From assembly GCA_019914995.1 (NCBI GenBank), contig CM034136.1:6029270-6093269 (forward strand): a stretch of 64,000 bases of DNA. Reading direction: 5' to 3'. This stretch comes from Acanthochlamys bracteata (lineage: Eukaryota > Streptophyta > Magnoliopsida > Pandanales > Velloziaceae). The notes under the pieces were generated by a model that was not told the DNA's origin, did not search any database, and saw only the letters and a list, made by a program, of their open reading frames with translations. The position numbers were made by a program, and so were the translations under genes. Below are positions 12,329-26,396 of the stretch, one piece after another (positions within the stretch are counted from its first letter, which is position 1; the number at the start of each line of letters is the position of its first letter).

Positions 12329-15300
12329 CTAGCAGCAAAGGTACTAGTACTAATACTACTGCTGCTTAAAGTAATATATTGTAATAATATTCATTATGGT
12401 AGATTGCTTGTCTACAAACTGGAATTGTATTATTGGTATTGTACTGCATGTTTTGAATTGCTTATAAAATGAAATTTTTTTTGAAGTAAAAAATATTTTT
12501 TTTTTTAAAAAAAATGAATTTTATTTTTTTTATTTTTAAAAAATAATAAAAATATATAATAAAAAAATTTTATTAGGTAAATCTTTTTTATATTTTTAAA
12601 ATTTTTAAATAAATTTTTTAAATATTTATAAAATATATATTAAAAAATATAAAATAAAAAAATATAAAAAGCGGAGTTTGGAATGCAATCTCAAACGCAC
12701 TAGCTTATCTAATTAGGTCCGGAAACTTGATTGTGCAGCCAAAAAAGAAAAAAGAAAAAAGCTTATTTGTCCAATGTTAATTTAATTACAATATGTAATC
12801 TGGCTTTTATTTCATTTTATTACGGTTGATTGATGAAATGAACAGTGTTTTGTGAATACGTTTCTTCAATTAGTTCCTTAATAAGTTTTGTGTTTCATGC
12901 ATGAATGTTGAAGATGTCTGTTTTATAAAGCTCTGTTTTTTAGGCATTCAAGCCTTAAGGGAGTAGGTCTTACAATATTCGAATGGATGTTTCACGTTGT
13001 GTTGGAAATTAAAATGAGACTACTCACCTTTTATAATTACATGTAATTTCACAAAAAATCAAAGAAAGCAAAGCTTTTCGTAGACGCATACAAATTATTT
13101 GATTTACTATACACAGTTGAAAGATGGCTGTAGCTTGTCATCACTGTTACGTTTAATTTTTGGTTTAAGTAGGGTCTTGAAATCTTTGTCTTCAGATCTG
13201 TAAAAGAAACTCCACCAAATACGTTCATTTATTTATATGATAGAAACTTTGATCATTATATATGTATATCAAAAGAAAAGCAAATATTAATAAACTAGAA
13301 CGAGACGTCTCTCCTCTTCCTTACAAGAAGCATGCCAATCGCATTCACAGAACAGATTGGTCCTAGAGAGCAAGCAATGTGGACCAGTTAACGTTCGCAA
13401 ACCTTCCAATTAATAACATCGCTCCTTGCTGAAATATATTTGCAGAGAGTAAATGCATACTGGTACCTTTCTTTCTTTCGTTTTTTCTTTTTGGCTTTAA
13501 TTTTGCAACAACCAACTAGCTAGCTAGTTTGTTGAAGGGATTTCAAATTTCAGGTATTCATATAAGGAAGATAATGTGGGCAAGAACATGCAAGTGTCTC
13601 CGCATTCAAAACTTGAATGATGATATTGTTAGTAATATTAATTCGAGAAGACCTGCAATGGGGATTATATGGGACCAGCGGCAACGAAAAAACAGAGAGC
13701 TGCTGATGAAGTCATGAAGAGCATTCACAGCACTGTAGGTGGAATTGCAAGATATATAGTTGTTACAGATTTATATCACATGAGACTTACGTAGATGGGA
13801 CGAAAACTAGCTTTGAAAAGCAGGCTTCAAAGCTTTATGATTGATCAAAGCATGAAGTTTTAAGTCATATATGGTCATTCCTAGCAAGTAGAGAAATGAG
13901 AATGTTATCAACTGTCTAGCTTGCTAGTAGTTGAAGATTTCGTTTAATGCATCTTATCAGAATTTTTCATCCGTGGCTTAAATCAATAGGCATCTGGTAG
14001 TGCTGCTGCTACTACCAACCCACTTTTTATGCCCTGATTTTGAGTCAATCATCAATCCTAATAAATAATGTGATCCATCAGAAGAAGTCATCTATCAAAT
14101 TATTAGTCATGGTTTCTTAATTTTCCGGTCTTTCGCCTTCAGATTATAGTGCTTTGTTCTTCCAGGTATTTTCTTCTGGGTTCGTCTGTTGATGATACGC
14201 ATTTGCAGAAATCTTTGCTTTGGCGTCTTGCATTTGTTTATGTGTGAAATTTCTGTTTACTTATGTATGTTACTTTTGTTTTCGTTGTTTATTTATGTCA
14301 GTCTGTTTGTTTCATCCCTGCCAATTACCATAGCCTGCTGCAAGGTTTGAGACTGTAGAGCTGCAACCATGCATGCCCAATTCAGAGAAGTCTTCAGTGA
14401 TATTTGGATTTATCTTTGGCTGGATGAACAACTAATAATATAAGAGTTTCTTTGCAATGACAAAAAAAATTCTTCCTAAAATTAGGAGTCAAACTAGAGT
14501 CAATCAACATGTAACAAAAAATGAGCATTTTAGTATGAGCATTGCAGTATCGAATCTCCAAATTAAAATAATTAATCAATTATTTTAAGTTAGTATTTTC
14601 ACATCTAAATATATATATTCATTCCACTATACGGTTAATATAAAACTATTAAAATCATAAATGGTTAAGTCCACTTAATTAGAATTTATTTGATTTAATT
14701 CAAAATGAATTACTGGCTTATCTAAATTGATTAATCTATTTTTTACATGATTACTATTTCTAAAATTTTCACTGCCAATCGGGACCTAAATCAACTTGGA
14801 GTCGCAATATAAGCATTACTATTAATTCAATACCATGCAATAAGAGATTAACAGTTTAACTGTCAGAAAAAAAATAGTAGTTGTCTCTATTGGAGAATGA
14901 CAATAGCATGACCTCATGCATGATATTCAAAACGAATTAATGGCTATGATCTTGTATGGCATGAATATTTTTATTGTCTTAGTAATATCTTCATATGAAG
15001 AAGGAATTTATATGAGATTTTCCCATGAAGACGAAAATATTGTATTGACACTTAATAAGCCATTGAATGCTTCATTTGACCTACTTCATCAAAAACAAAA
15101 GAAACTTAAATTCCTGTGGAAAATAAACAAAACTCTATACACCTTTTAACTTCTTAATTACAAGCTGATTGAGATTCTTCTAGTGCCCCTGTCATGTAAA
15201 ATCTATTACCAATAGTAGTTCATGGTCATTCAAGAACACCATGCAATTATGAGAATAATAAGAAGAAGCATAAACACTTCATTCACAAAAGCGTTCCGAG

Positions 15301-15527
15301 AGTAACGAGTTGGATTTCTGGCAAATATCTATGTAGAAGTTGAGCTTAAACTGAGAACAATATTTAATTGGAGATAAATGAGTAGTATAGATATAATCTA
15401 AAAATTTCACCACCCACGAAAGATTAGCCTGAATTGCCGAAGACATTCTCAAAAAAGAAAAAAGAAAAAAAAAGCACATCATGGCTATGGCTAATTGGCA
15501 ATCAAAATAATGTCCATTAACTGAATT
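12329..15527. other. Intergenic region between the ASG8-like and LBD genes
   Basis: No supported gene. 12465-12720 is an AT-rich repeat. Around 13320-14390 base composition is less extreme and there are short open frames (13529-13717) without recognisable domains; a non-coding transcript is possible but not shown. The rest is AT-rich spacer plus the 3' side of the LBD gene. Confidence 0.4.
12465..12720. repeat. AT-rich MITE-like repeat, family A
   Basis: An A/T-rich interior (AAAAAATAATAAAAATATAT) shared nearly word for word with 32325-32580, ending near CTCAAACGCACT. No coding capacity. Boundaries are approximate. Confidence 0.6.
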
Positions 15528-16736
15528 TTACCCAAAGAAGGGCATATTCTCATTAGTTATATTGGAACTGAAATCGTTGGAACTAGATGCTGCAGTGTAC
15601 ACTGATGATGACGATGAAGCAGCAGAAGCAGAAGGCAGTGATTGCAGCGTTGAAGCGGACAATTGTATCGGCAGTGGAGGTGCTGGTGGGGTTTGTCCTA
15701 CTGGAAAATGGAGCAAAGAAGCATTAGAAGTTGCAGCTTGGCTGTATTTGTGCCTAAGTATTTCCGCCCTGACCGCGTTGAGCTCCGCTTCTAATGCGTG
15801 CACCTGCTGCTGCAATGCTGATATCGCGCCCATGCACCCGTACACTGGATCCCTTAGCCTGACATTTGCCTCATAGACTAGACTGTTTGCAACATCCCCC
15901 CTCTGAGATTCAGGTACTTCCTGATACAAGATCAATTTCAATTATCAGCATTCATGAATAACGTAGGTAATCAGTCCTCCACGAACAAGTTCTTGATACC
16001 GATGTGTAGTTTAAATTATATCAAACCTTAAATTCTACCAATATGCATTTCATCCACAACTGAATTAATTAGCGGAAGCACAATATTACTCAGTTGCCTG
16101 ATTTTTACCAGAAGCATCTTGGAGACGTTGCTGGCACCGAAGACCTTGTGGACAGAGGCAAACTTGTAGGGCTCATGAGGAGAGAAGTAAGGGGAGAACG
16201 GGCACTCTTGAGCACAGCGTCGCCGGAGAAGCTTGCAAGCGGCACAAGGGGTGATGGTGTTCAAGCTCCCTACAGCTGGACCTAAAATACTCCGCCCTGC
16301 CATGTTGTTCCTCTCGGCAGAGGCATCTGCTGATCTCTCCCTCTTGATCTTCTTGTTCACTTCTTCAACACCTTCCCTGAATCACAAACAGATTCAATAT
16401 TGATGAATATGAAATTAGTATAGACACCGTGCACAGAAATTCGAGCCATTAATTACAGAAAAACTAATACTAAACTAGGGTTAGGGTTTACTGCATATTT
16501 TAAGTGTAAGGTGAAGAAAACCATGGTGGACAAGGTATAAGCATGTTCATGTTTAAACAAGCATGGAAGTTAGTGTTAAATTCTTAGTATGTAAAAGAAT
16601 CGGTGTATATGATATATGTAGGAAATTTCAATATATGGAGATTAATATAGACAGCCAGTAGAAGTTGAACTCCGAAAGAACTTAACAAGATTTGTGATTC
16701 TGTTGTATTATTTTCTTACCTTACTGCTGACATCAT
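15528..16736 (-). CDS. LBD15: LOB-domain transcription factor, LBD15-like
   Basis: Three exons: 16736-16720 (17 bases), 16376-16109 and 15920-15528, all frame-consistent, giving 225 residues. The LOB domain has the CX2CX6CX3C zinc-finger-like block (C50, C53, C60, C64), the GAS block containing FASVHKVFGASN, and a coiled-coil heptad L-X6-L-X3-L-X6-I in place of the usual final leucine; this is a class I LBD. The region after the LOB domain is Ser/Ala/Pro-rich. The basic N-terminus (NKKIKRER) may be a nuclear signal. Wording such as EVPESQRGD and RLRDPVYGCMGAISALQQQV is closest to what I recall of Arabidopsis LBD15, linked to vascular and meristem development. It acts in the nucleus as a DNA-binding regulator. 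Confidence 0.9.
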
Positions 16737-16750
16737 AACAAAGCAAGCAT
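16733..16750 (-). promoter_or_regulatory. Short upstream ORF overlapping the LBD start codon
   Basis: On the minus strand an ATG at 16750 opens a five-codon frame whose TGA (16735-16733) overlaps the first main ATG (16736) as ATGA. If the leader is transcribed unspliced here, it could lower or couple translation of the LBD protein. A cag at the upstream edge could also be a splice acceptor, which would still keep this small frame in the message. Confidence 0.4.
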
Positions 16751-17600
16751 GCTCCTCCTGAAGTAAAGAAAGCGAGAAGGAGATCAGAAGAATTAAAGCG
16801 ACGGAATGGAGAGTAAATTGTGAATAAAGAAAGAAAGAGAGGAAGGGGAAAAAAAAAACGAACAAACAGTGTTTAAAGGCAGGCAAGTAATAGTAGAGGA
16901 AAGTGGGCCTGAGTTTATATATTGATCAGTAGATAAAAACAAAAAAGAGAAGAAAAAGATTGAAGAAGATGGTTTGAGAAAATAGAAATATATGTTGTAC
17001 AGTGGGGATTCTTCTTTTTGTTGCCGGTGTTGTACTACCGGTTAGTTCATGCTTTGCACAGAAATCAACAGAAACACTTGGTTTAATCTCGTCTTCTTCT
17101 GCTCTCTGTTTTATCTTTTCCAGTCAAGAGACTGTTCAATTCCGAAGCGATTGAAAGAAGCAGACCAGTGAAGAAAAAGAAAAAGCGAGATCAAAGATGA
17201 AAATAGTATTTACTGATTTCTTCCATAGAAGCCAGCTCGGAGAACTGTTTGCTTGAATCTGTGCACTAACTCCCCATATGTTGACTGTGATTGAAGTATT
17301 GGCATGTTGATATCAACGTGGTGTGGAAGCATCTTTAGCACATTGATGTACAGTCAATATCTTGAACTACCAAAAGAAATGTTAGGTTAGAAAATTTAAA
17401 ACAGTACTTAAGGTGCTAATCACTGTTAGAGAGCTGTTTGATACAGATGGGTACTGTACATCTAACATTGTATTCAATGAAGGAGTGAGTCTCTGTAATG
17501 AGGCTTTAATTACTAGTATAAAAGGGGTTAGTTTGCAACATAAAGATGCTTCGGTCATTATAATGCAGTCCAAAGCGACGCATGAAGATGTTTAGAAAGA
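16737..17600. other. Upstream region of the LBD gene
   Basis: The stretch 16760-17200 is rich in GA/AG tracts in plus orientation (CT-rich on the LBD strand), as in plant leaders and core promoters. At 17400-17595 both strands stay open for about 60 codons, but neither translation matches a family I know. Confidence 0.4.
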
Positions 17601-20600
17601 TGGAAGATTTATTGGCCTCTCGGTTTAATCCTGCATAATAAAAAGAATAAACTCATAAATAGAATGTACACGAGTACGTAAATATGATAGTAAAGTCTAA
17701 AGAAGCTGGACGAGAAAAGATTGTGTTCCAATAAACATTAAGGATTCAAGTGTCTGTATTATACACAGTATTCTGCGCCCAGACATTAGGCACGCATTTG
17801 GCTCTGAAAGGTTTAGGAAGTCATTCAGCATGTACAATAAGTCAACATCTAAATGCGTTTACATCAGTTACAGATCTAATAACTAAAGAAACAAAAATGT
17901 CAACTAAGTTTGAACACATAAAACCATAAAGAAGAAAGTGATTAAGCTGTGCATGTTGAACTACTAATAGTATATTATATTACAGGAACCGAGCTGACCA
18001 TAACTGTGCCGACTTCCAGATTATATACTTAATTGTGTGTGCAAGATTGATATATTAACACAAAGATTCTTAGCCTTGCAGGGAGTTGTCAAGTTGAACT
18101 TACAAGTGAATTTGGTATCACTAAGACGAAACCAACTCTGCCAACTGCACAACCTTAACTCACTCATGACTAAAGATTAATAGAATATCGACTAAAGATT
18201 AATAGAATATCAACTAAATCCTTTGACAACATGGACATGTTGGGATGGATACAGGTTTCTTTTATCAGAGTAAAATAAATGACAATGGAGTAAGATGTAA
18301 GAAAATGGCACACCTATTTTTGTTTGACCCGTATTTGGTGCCTAAAGAATCGTTGCTGTCCCTTTAAAAGTGTGCCTCCCTGTTAATCAACTTCGCTCCT
18401 GTTGGAAGTTCGAGGAAGAAAAAAAAATGTTTTCTCCCAATAGTAGCATTCAGCTGAAAAAGTATATGAGCCAATCTTGAGTTGTTGAGCCCAAACAAAC
18501 ATTTGATATAATCAAATCAGTAATGTTTCAAAGAAAAGCGATGTTTCAAAAGAAAAAGAGTGAGAATTCATAAGTACCATACCTTGTGAGTCCATGGTAT
18601 TAAGCTCATTGTGACCGTAATGTATGAACACAGTATGGTTCCAAATTTCCAATTCCATGGAAGCCCATAATTTCCAACTGAGTAATAATCTTATTGTATT
18701 TGTAATTAACTGATATAAGCAATGAACTAGGGCAATCCCGTTTAAATTAAGAAAAAAATTGCAGAGAAAAGTTAGCATACATCTGTAAGCCAATCTTACT
18801 CTGGAAAAGCCTAATTTAACCCATCTAAGAGGAAACAGATATAACAAAACAGCTTGAACAAATCCAGATTGGGAAGCTGTTATGGCTGAATCAGTCTTAC
18901 TTGGAATTCGACAATGTTCTGGGAAGAATAGGTTTAGCAGATAAAAGTTTCTCGTGTAGTTAGAGGCAAAGCTTATTTTTTAGACTAAGGAATACATGAA
19001 ACATGCCATGCAGATACATGATTAAATGGCTGCCAAAACCTTCTCCTTTTACGGCAGCATTCTAAATGCAGAAATTGACAGATCAGTCAATAAGGAAACT
19101 TTCAGAAGCATGGATAATGGAGTTACAGTTTTCACAAGGACTTACCTGAAAACTGTAAGTCCGAAGAGTAACCTCAAAAACCATGCAAAAACGAAGACAT
19201 GGAAAAGCAAGAAGCATAGAAATGTTCAACAGATCAAACACCATACAGCATTTCATCAAAAGACGAACATAATATTAAAAAGATTGTGTGAGCATCAAAC
19301 CTTTAATATCAGATCCCCTTCCCTGCAACCATTTAATGCATCTTGAGATGTGGCAAATTCATTTCTTTGCCAAACTGCATCCTAGATGAAGTGCATCAGT
19401 TTTACCTAAAAGAACTGTGTTCCAAAATAACAGAATATTAAGCAAGGCCTTTTAAATATGCAGTTGACCTAAATAAGGAGAGAAAGAAGAAAGGTAAACC
19501 GAAGATAAGAACACCATTAAAATATCTTTAAACTACAACTTTCTTGGTAGTTCAGAGCACCAGATAATAAATTCTGAAATATTTCTTCCAAAACTGAGAA
19601 GGAGCAATGCCTATCCTTGAGGTGCTCCTGGGAAATAAAAGATTTAACCGAGGAATTAAAAAAATAAGAAACACTAGAATCAAACAAAATCTCACAAAAG
19701 GCTGAACATAGTAGAATTTTATAAGTTGTATAAATTAGCAATAACAAATAATAGAATGCGTATCTCATCTGTATGTTTTACATTTTCATTTCTCTGGGTC
19801 CATCACATATTATCACCAACATGTCACTTTGTGCAGCTCAACTCATAAACAATACCATCACATCCAACATCTCTAGATCAGATAAAGAAACCAAAGAGAA
19901 GTAAGAGTTACTCAAGTTCTTTTATCACAACATTTAACAACATAAAGTATGAGTTCTTAGAAAGAACAGACATAATAAACAGCTAAAGACTTACAAACTA
20001 GTAAATCAATACGTCATAGGGCCTTGCTTTTCATCCCTTTTTTGAGATAAGGCCTTCCATCCCTTATATTGCAAAACTTGCAAAGTTTATGTTGACTATA
20101 TGTAAGGGTGCAGTGAAACAACTTTACTCATACGCTCAGTATTCTATTGCAAATAGAAAGTCAAAACAGAGTATGCAAAACACACACACACAATGTGCTA
20201 CCCTATCGTGTGCCTCCTTATGTACCTTCTTTCAAATTCAAAGCTCATTTGCTAACACCCGTCCCAAAGCCGTGTATCCCATCTGAACCATACACAAAAG
20301 AGGTAATGCACTAAAAATCAGTAGTATCACTCACATCTAAAACGTATTGAAGTTAAAAGAAGTTACAGAGAGCAAATTAATAATAAAAACAAGTATCAAA
20401 TCCCAATTAAAATGGCCGCCAGAAAGGTCAGGGCAAGGTTTCTAATGTCTGATTGCATACAATCCACAAAAGTTGATCTCATGCAACCCCCACTTTGTTA
20501 CTGCATGTATATCCAAGAGCAAGGCACATTTTTGTTCAAGAGCAAATTCAAGAAATTTGTATCTTAAAATAGAATACTAAGGCTTCATTTGGGAGGTGGA

Positions 20601-22450
20601 TTTATCTAAAGTGCTTATAAGTTGTTTGCCTACTTGTAAGTCTTTTTGGTCTTATTAATGCTTAATGAATTCTATCAATTTTAGATTTTTAATAGTGAAA
20701 AAGAACTTACACAAAAGTTCTTAAATTTCATTTTAAGATAATCTGTTATAGAGAAGTACTTCTTTAGTAGGCACAACCAAATGCAGCCTACACGAGGTCT
20801 CCAAACATAGAAGATAAGCATTATTGCTTTCTTAAGAACTTCTAGAGAGTAGATTCATAGGAAAATAAATAATCATAAACAACCAAAACAGTTTTCCTAT
20901 TGAATTTGTAAACTTTTGAAGTTACAAAAAATTCCAGACATATCCAGATTCTACTGACAAATAATGCAACAGTTGAATTCTCTGAGATACTTGTCGCAAC
21001 ATAAATAACAAGTCCATGCTACCTTCATATAAAAAAACATTGAGTTTAATAGCTTCACAAAATAAACAGGTCAGAAGGAAGGAAACTTTTATTTAAAGAT
21101 TAAACAGAGATAGATCGACGAGCTTTATAAAACCGTAATTTTTCAGTTCAAAGTTAATGAAAGCACCCTGGGAAATCTGATTTCTCTATTTTTCTTGTCC
21201 AATCAAATAGACATGCTTTGTTCCTTCCAAACTTGTCTAGTATATTCCAGGGTGTATCACTTTCACAGAGTAGCCTGAACAAATATGACTTAATACTTGA
21301 TCTCAAAGTGTGAAGTAAGAGGTCGTCAGTTTCTGAACGTATCACACAGACCCTAAACTAAAAGAAAACGCCAAAAAAGAAACTGCAAAATGCATAAGGC
21401 TTATGGGACACAAACATCCAAGAATGCTTGCCTGAAGGACAAATACATGCTTGTTAAATTTACAAAGGACCAAAACTGGAATCCAATGTCAAAACATACA
21501 AAGAATAAACAAGCATAAAACAGAAAATTTTCATCTGATCAAACACATTGATTTATTACTGCTGTGTTAAACAACATCAAAGTTAAATAGTTATTGCAAT
21601 GTATTCAAATTGGAAAAACTTGAAGAGAAATAGAAAACAGTAATCGATTGACTGCAGATAGACCCCACAAACAGACTGCAAGCACGTAGGTTAATGGCAT
21701 TAATTTCATTGATAACATACATAACTCACAAATTACTCCTCAGACGCCCCTCCTTGATGATAACAACGTCAAAGCATTGCGTCGGTTGCATTCCGAAATC
21801 AGTAGATATTCACTTCACATCCGATAGAATATTCAGAATAGGGTCTTGCAAACAAAGGTGATTCTCTCCATAAAATACATAAAAAATGTTGGTGACGAAA
21901 TACTTGACTAATTTTCCCCAGAAAAATGAAAAAGCTGGACAGGATTACAGATACTAGGAAGTAATCAATCTTTGCAAAACCTGGAAAAGAGAATGTAACA
22001 GAACAAGTATGGTCCAGAGAGTAATTCAAAAATAAAACCAAAGAGAGAAACAAATCATGGTATCAACCGTTTCTAGGATAAAACTGATCAATTTCTAACA
22101 GAAGAGAACATAGGATGCAATGCCCAAATAGAACGTAAAAGAAGAAAAGGACGATTCAATTCTCGGTTCCTTAACAATGGCGACGAATTCTGGTATTAGA
22201 TCGAAAAATAAAAGAGTAGAAAGGCGCTGGCCAACAAAGCTTCACGAAAACAATTATAGCTTACTTGATTGCTGATGGTTTGATGATGCTTAACCACCAT
22301 CACCGCAAGCGATTGAAGATTTCTGATCTAAGAGTTCGAGATTGCTTCTTCAATGGGAGACTCTGCGACGGATTGCGGGCGGGGAGAAACAAAATCGCGG
22401 TGGCGGGAAAAATAAGGCGAGAGGAATCGCGAGATATACGCGTAGATTGT
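17600..22450 (-). CDS. Probable multi-exon gene, unidentified
   Basis: Several minus-strand blocks look like real exons but I could not assemble or name a full protein. A first exon may lie in the GC-richer patch 22450-22264, with an ATG starting MVVKHHQTISNQ and a donor AATCAA|gtaagc. Block 19627-19561 (or to 19540) follows a clear tttcccag acceptor and is open in two frames: one gives RIGIAPSQFWKKYF, the other DRHCSFSVLEEIFQNLL. Block 19381-19301 is exactly 27 codons and gives RNEFATSQDALNGCREGD. Block 18677-18583 is followed in phase by 18398-18364, which ends KLINREAHF and a stop. Composition is protein-like, but the exon chain between 22264 and 19627 is unresolved. A non-coding or decayed gene remains possible. 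Confidence 0.4.
20578..20796. mobile_element. hAT-type MITE-like element
   Basis: About 215 bp with terminal inverted repeats: left AAGGCTTCATTTGG and right, reversed, TAGGCTGCATTTGG. The interior is non-coding. I could not see a clean 8-bp target duplication, so the hAT assignment is tentative. It lies in the putative intron region of the unidentified gene. Confidence 0.5.
22402..22410. promoter_or_regulatory. E2F-like site
   Basis: GGCGGGAAA (minus strand TTTCCCGCC) matches the E2F consensus. It sits in the GC-rich 5' patch of the unidentified minus-strand transcript, suggesting cell-cycle control if that promoter is real. Confidence 0.35.
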
Positions 22451-22473
22451 GTGCGTAAGAACTACGCGTATAT
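22434..22473. promoter_or_regulatory. Inverted CGCG-box repeat
   Basis: A perfect 12-base inverted repeat: ATATACGCGTAG (22434-22445) and CTACGCGTATAT (22462-22473), 16 bases apart. More related words follow (GCGTATAC, TTCGCGTAGAAG) up to 22512. ACGCGT contains the CGCG core bound by calmodulin-regulated CAMTA factors in plants and also resembles the MluI cell-cycle box. It is placed just upstream of the GC-rich 5' end of the unidentified minus-strand gene. Confidence 0.45.
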
Positions 22474-23038
22474 ATTGTAGTCGTATGAACTTGCGTATAC
22501 TTCGCGTAGAAGCTACGGGTGAACTGGTTGAATTAGACTTTTAATTTATAATTATTAAAAAATAGTTTAATGAATTTTAACCCATGGTACGCACATAACA
22601 TTTATAATACTATTTATGTTGTAAGCCACTATCAAATAAGCAATTTAAAAATTATTATTCGAATTAAATTTTATTCTCTATAAAATAAAAATAATGGAAT
22701 AATAATATGATTATAAATAAGATTAAGTACTCGAGTGGAAATTATGATTAAGAAATATATGTTATTCGAATTTTTACTGTATAAATTAATTATTAAGACA
22801 ATACCCAAAGAAACGACATTCTTTGAAAAGCCAGGACTTGCATTTCAATTATGATTATAGTAATTAAACACTTTTGGTAGACTAGAAACAAGAAAATTAA
22901 GCAAAACCTAAGACTTGGAAAACTGATCATTCTGAAAATTTCGAAGACACAAGCCTAACACAACCCCGATAAATTCTACTGAAACTTTATTAATTATAAT
23001 GGTTGTCTCAGCTTAAACATTGTGATCCTCATGATCGA

Positions 23039-24269
<1,231 letters not shown>

Positions 24270-26396
24270 TGCTAAGTAATGCTCAGAGTTTTCTGAAACT
24301 AGCTATGTTTGAGAATGAAGTGAGCAATGTTTTGGTGGGTGTACATATAGGAGAAATTTCAACAACTCCTGAAGCCGCGTGTGGAGTTTTCTTTTCATGC
24401 ATGGAGGTAACATAGAACCTACTTCAAAGACTTCTGCGGTAGTATCTAGGGAAAAAAATGCGGCATTCACATTTCATAGGTTTTGAAAAGCTTAACAAGT
24501 TTCTACAGGTGCTGTTACTTTGAAATAAAATAGTAGCGCATCAGATTAACAATGAGGAACAGGTCCGCGCAGGTTCTTTTTATACGGCTTTTCCTGTTTG
24601 AAAATTAACTTACAAAAGTGATTAACAACTAATGAGATAAGGAGTTGATGTTTAGTCATATAGGTTATCCAAGGAATGAGAAAATGTTAAATGATTAAAC
24701 GTTTTCATTTATCAAAAGAACATATTGCGTTTAATTTTTTAATTTTCAAACGTTATTGTTGAAATTTACAAATCAAAAGATTCAAAACCAACTCCAAGAA
24801 AACTACAGGACATTTTGTCTTGGACTAATCTTTCATGCCGAGTTCACTGATAAAGCCAATTATGATGGGCCTTAACGGGGGCCTTCACTCTAGTCAACAA
24901 CATGATAATAATAATTATAATTGTAAAACTATGTCTAATTCAACTCCTGTATAGTGGGTGGGTGCAACAAATGTGATATATTGACTTAGTTATGAACATG
25001 TTGGGATTTTTGCATGTTAAAAGACAAGACATTGGCTTAAATTCAATGATTATGAGTGCGTTTTGGTAGTACATATCGCTGCTTTTTAATTTTTTTTAAT
25101 TATATATTTTTTAATATATATTTTATAAATATTTTAAAATTTTAAATAATATAAAAAATTTTTACATAATAAAAAATTTTTATTACATATTTTTATTATT
25201 TTTTAAAATTAAAAAAATAAAATTTATTTTAAAAAAAATAAGAATATTATTTATTTTAAAAAATCTTTGTTTCATAAATAATTTCAAACGCACTCTGTAT
25301 TTTACTTCATCTTGAATCATGCCCAGGGGCAAAGTACATAACTTTTTGAATATGAGGTAATCATGCATCCAAACTGAACATGCTCCAAAAAAAATGGTTT
25401 CATGTTCAACGATGCAAAAAAGTTTGAGATTTTGGAATCAAACTTTTGCATGGATGAAAAAGATTTTATCTTTTTATGAAGGTTTGTTATCTAAAATAGA
25501 AGGTTCAGTTCACCTACTGCAGTTGTTTGCTTTAACATACCAGTCGAAAAGAACCCATGGACTTGGAAAAGTATGAGATACATTTGGATTCCTTTCATAT
25601 CAATTTACGCTTTATTGAATTGATAAAAAATAGCAACCTAGAATCTTTACTTTGTTGAGAGCTTGTCTCGATTTAGAATGTTAAGGACATATTTTAATTT
25701 AAAAATATTTTATTTTTTTTTTCAAAAATTAAATTTCGTCACGTTATATATTCTAATTAATATTTTCAATCTCATTTTTAGTTTTAGGTTAAGTTTACTT
25801 ATATCAGAATTAAATTATAAATTTACTTAATATATTTTAGTTATTACTCAAAATTTATTTTTTTAAACGTTATTTCTCACCGACGAAATTTATTTTTATT
25901 CGATTAAAACACGCTCTAATAGTATGAATATTAAATGTAATCGCAAAATTATTCACTCAGTAGGTAGGTATTAGTATCTTGATTGGTCCATCTATATATT
26001 GATCAACTGAGTAAAAGATTGACAATTGATAATTTCTTTCATTTGAAAGTGTCTATGGACCAACAGTAGCCACTATAATAATATTTACAATCTCGTGATT
26101 ACATCTAATACTTCCCACTTCTGATATTGATTCAATTCGCGCTATTATAGTGGGCTTTTTGGGCCCAATTAGGAAGCACAACTATAAATACCTAGCCACT
26201 ATTACGGACCAAATACTGGGCTTTCCTATCTCGGTAAGTCTTGCCAAGTTCTTTTGAGCTTCAAATATTTGGTACAAGGATAAAAAAAAAGCTACCTTTC
26301 TCTTGTAATTGACTCTTATACTGTTGAATAATTGGTCTAAACCTTCGTATCCACTTGCTCAGGTAAACTTTCCCTGTGTTCCACGTGTTGTTGTTG
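24270..26396. other. Intergenic between PRX52-like and NPF5 genes
   Basis: No supported gene. It holds the PRX promoter, an AT-rich repeat (25045-25300), and near 26150 GC-poor spacer. A short open frame at 25394-25576 has no recognisable domain. Confidence 0.5.
25045..25300. repeat. AT-rich MITE-like repeat, family A
   Basis: Begins near GAGTGCGTTTTGGTAG and ends near TTTCAAACGCACTC, so the ends form inverted repeats (GAGTGCGTTT / AAACGCACTC). The interior is AT-rich palindromic sequence like that at 12465-12720 and 32325-32580. Confidence 0.65.

Noticed and set aside
15562-15876. 104-codon plus-strand frame
   Set aside because: It is the complement of the Ser/Ala-rich LBD exon 3; a shadow frame.
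17382-17595. Both strands open for about 60 codons
   Set aside because: Neither translation resembles a known family and there is no splice context tying it to a neighbour.
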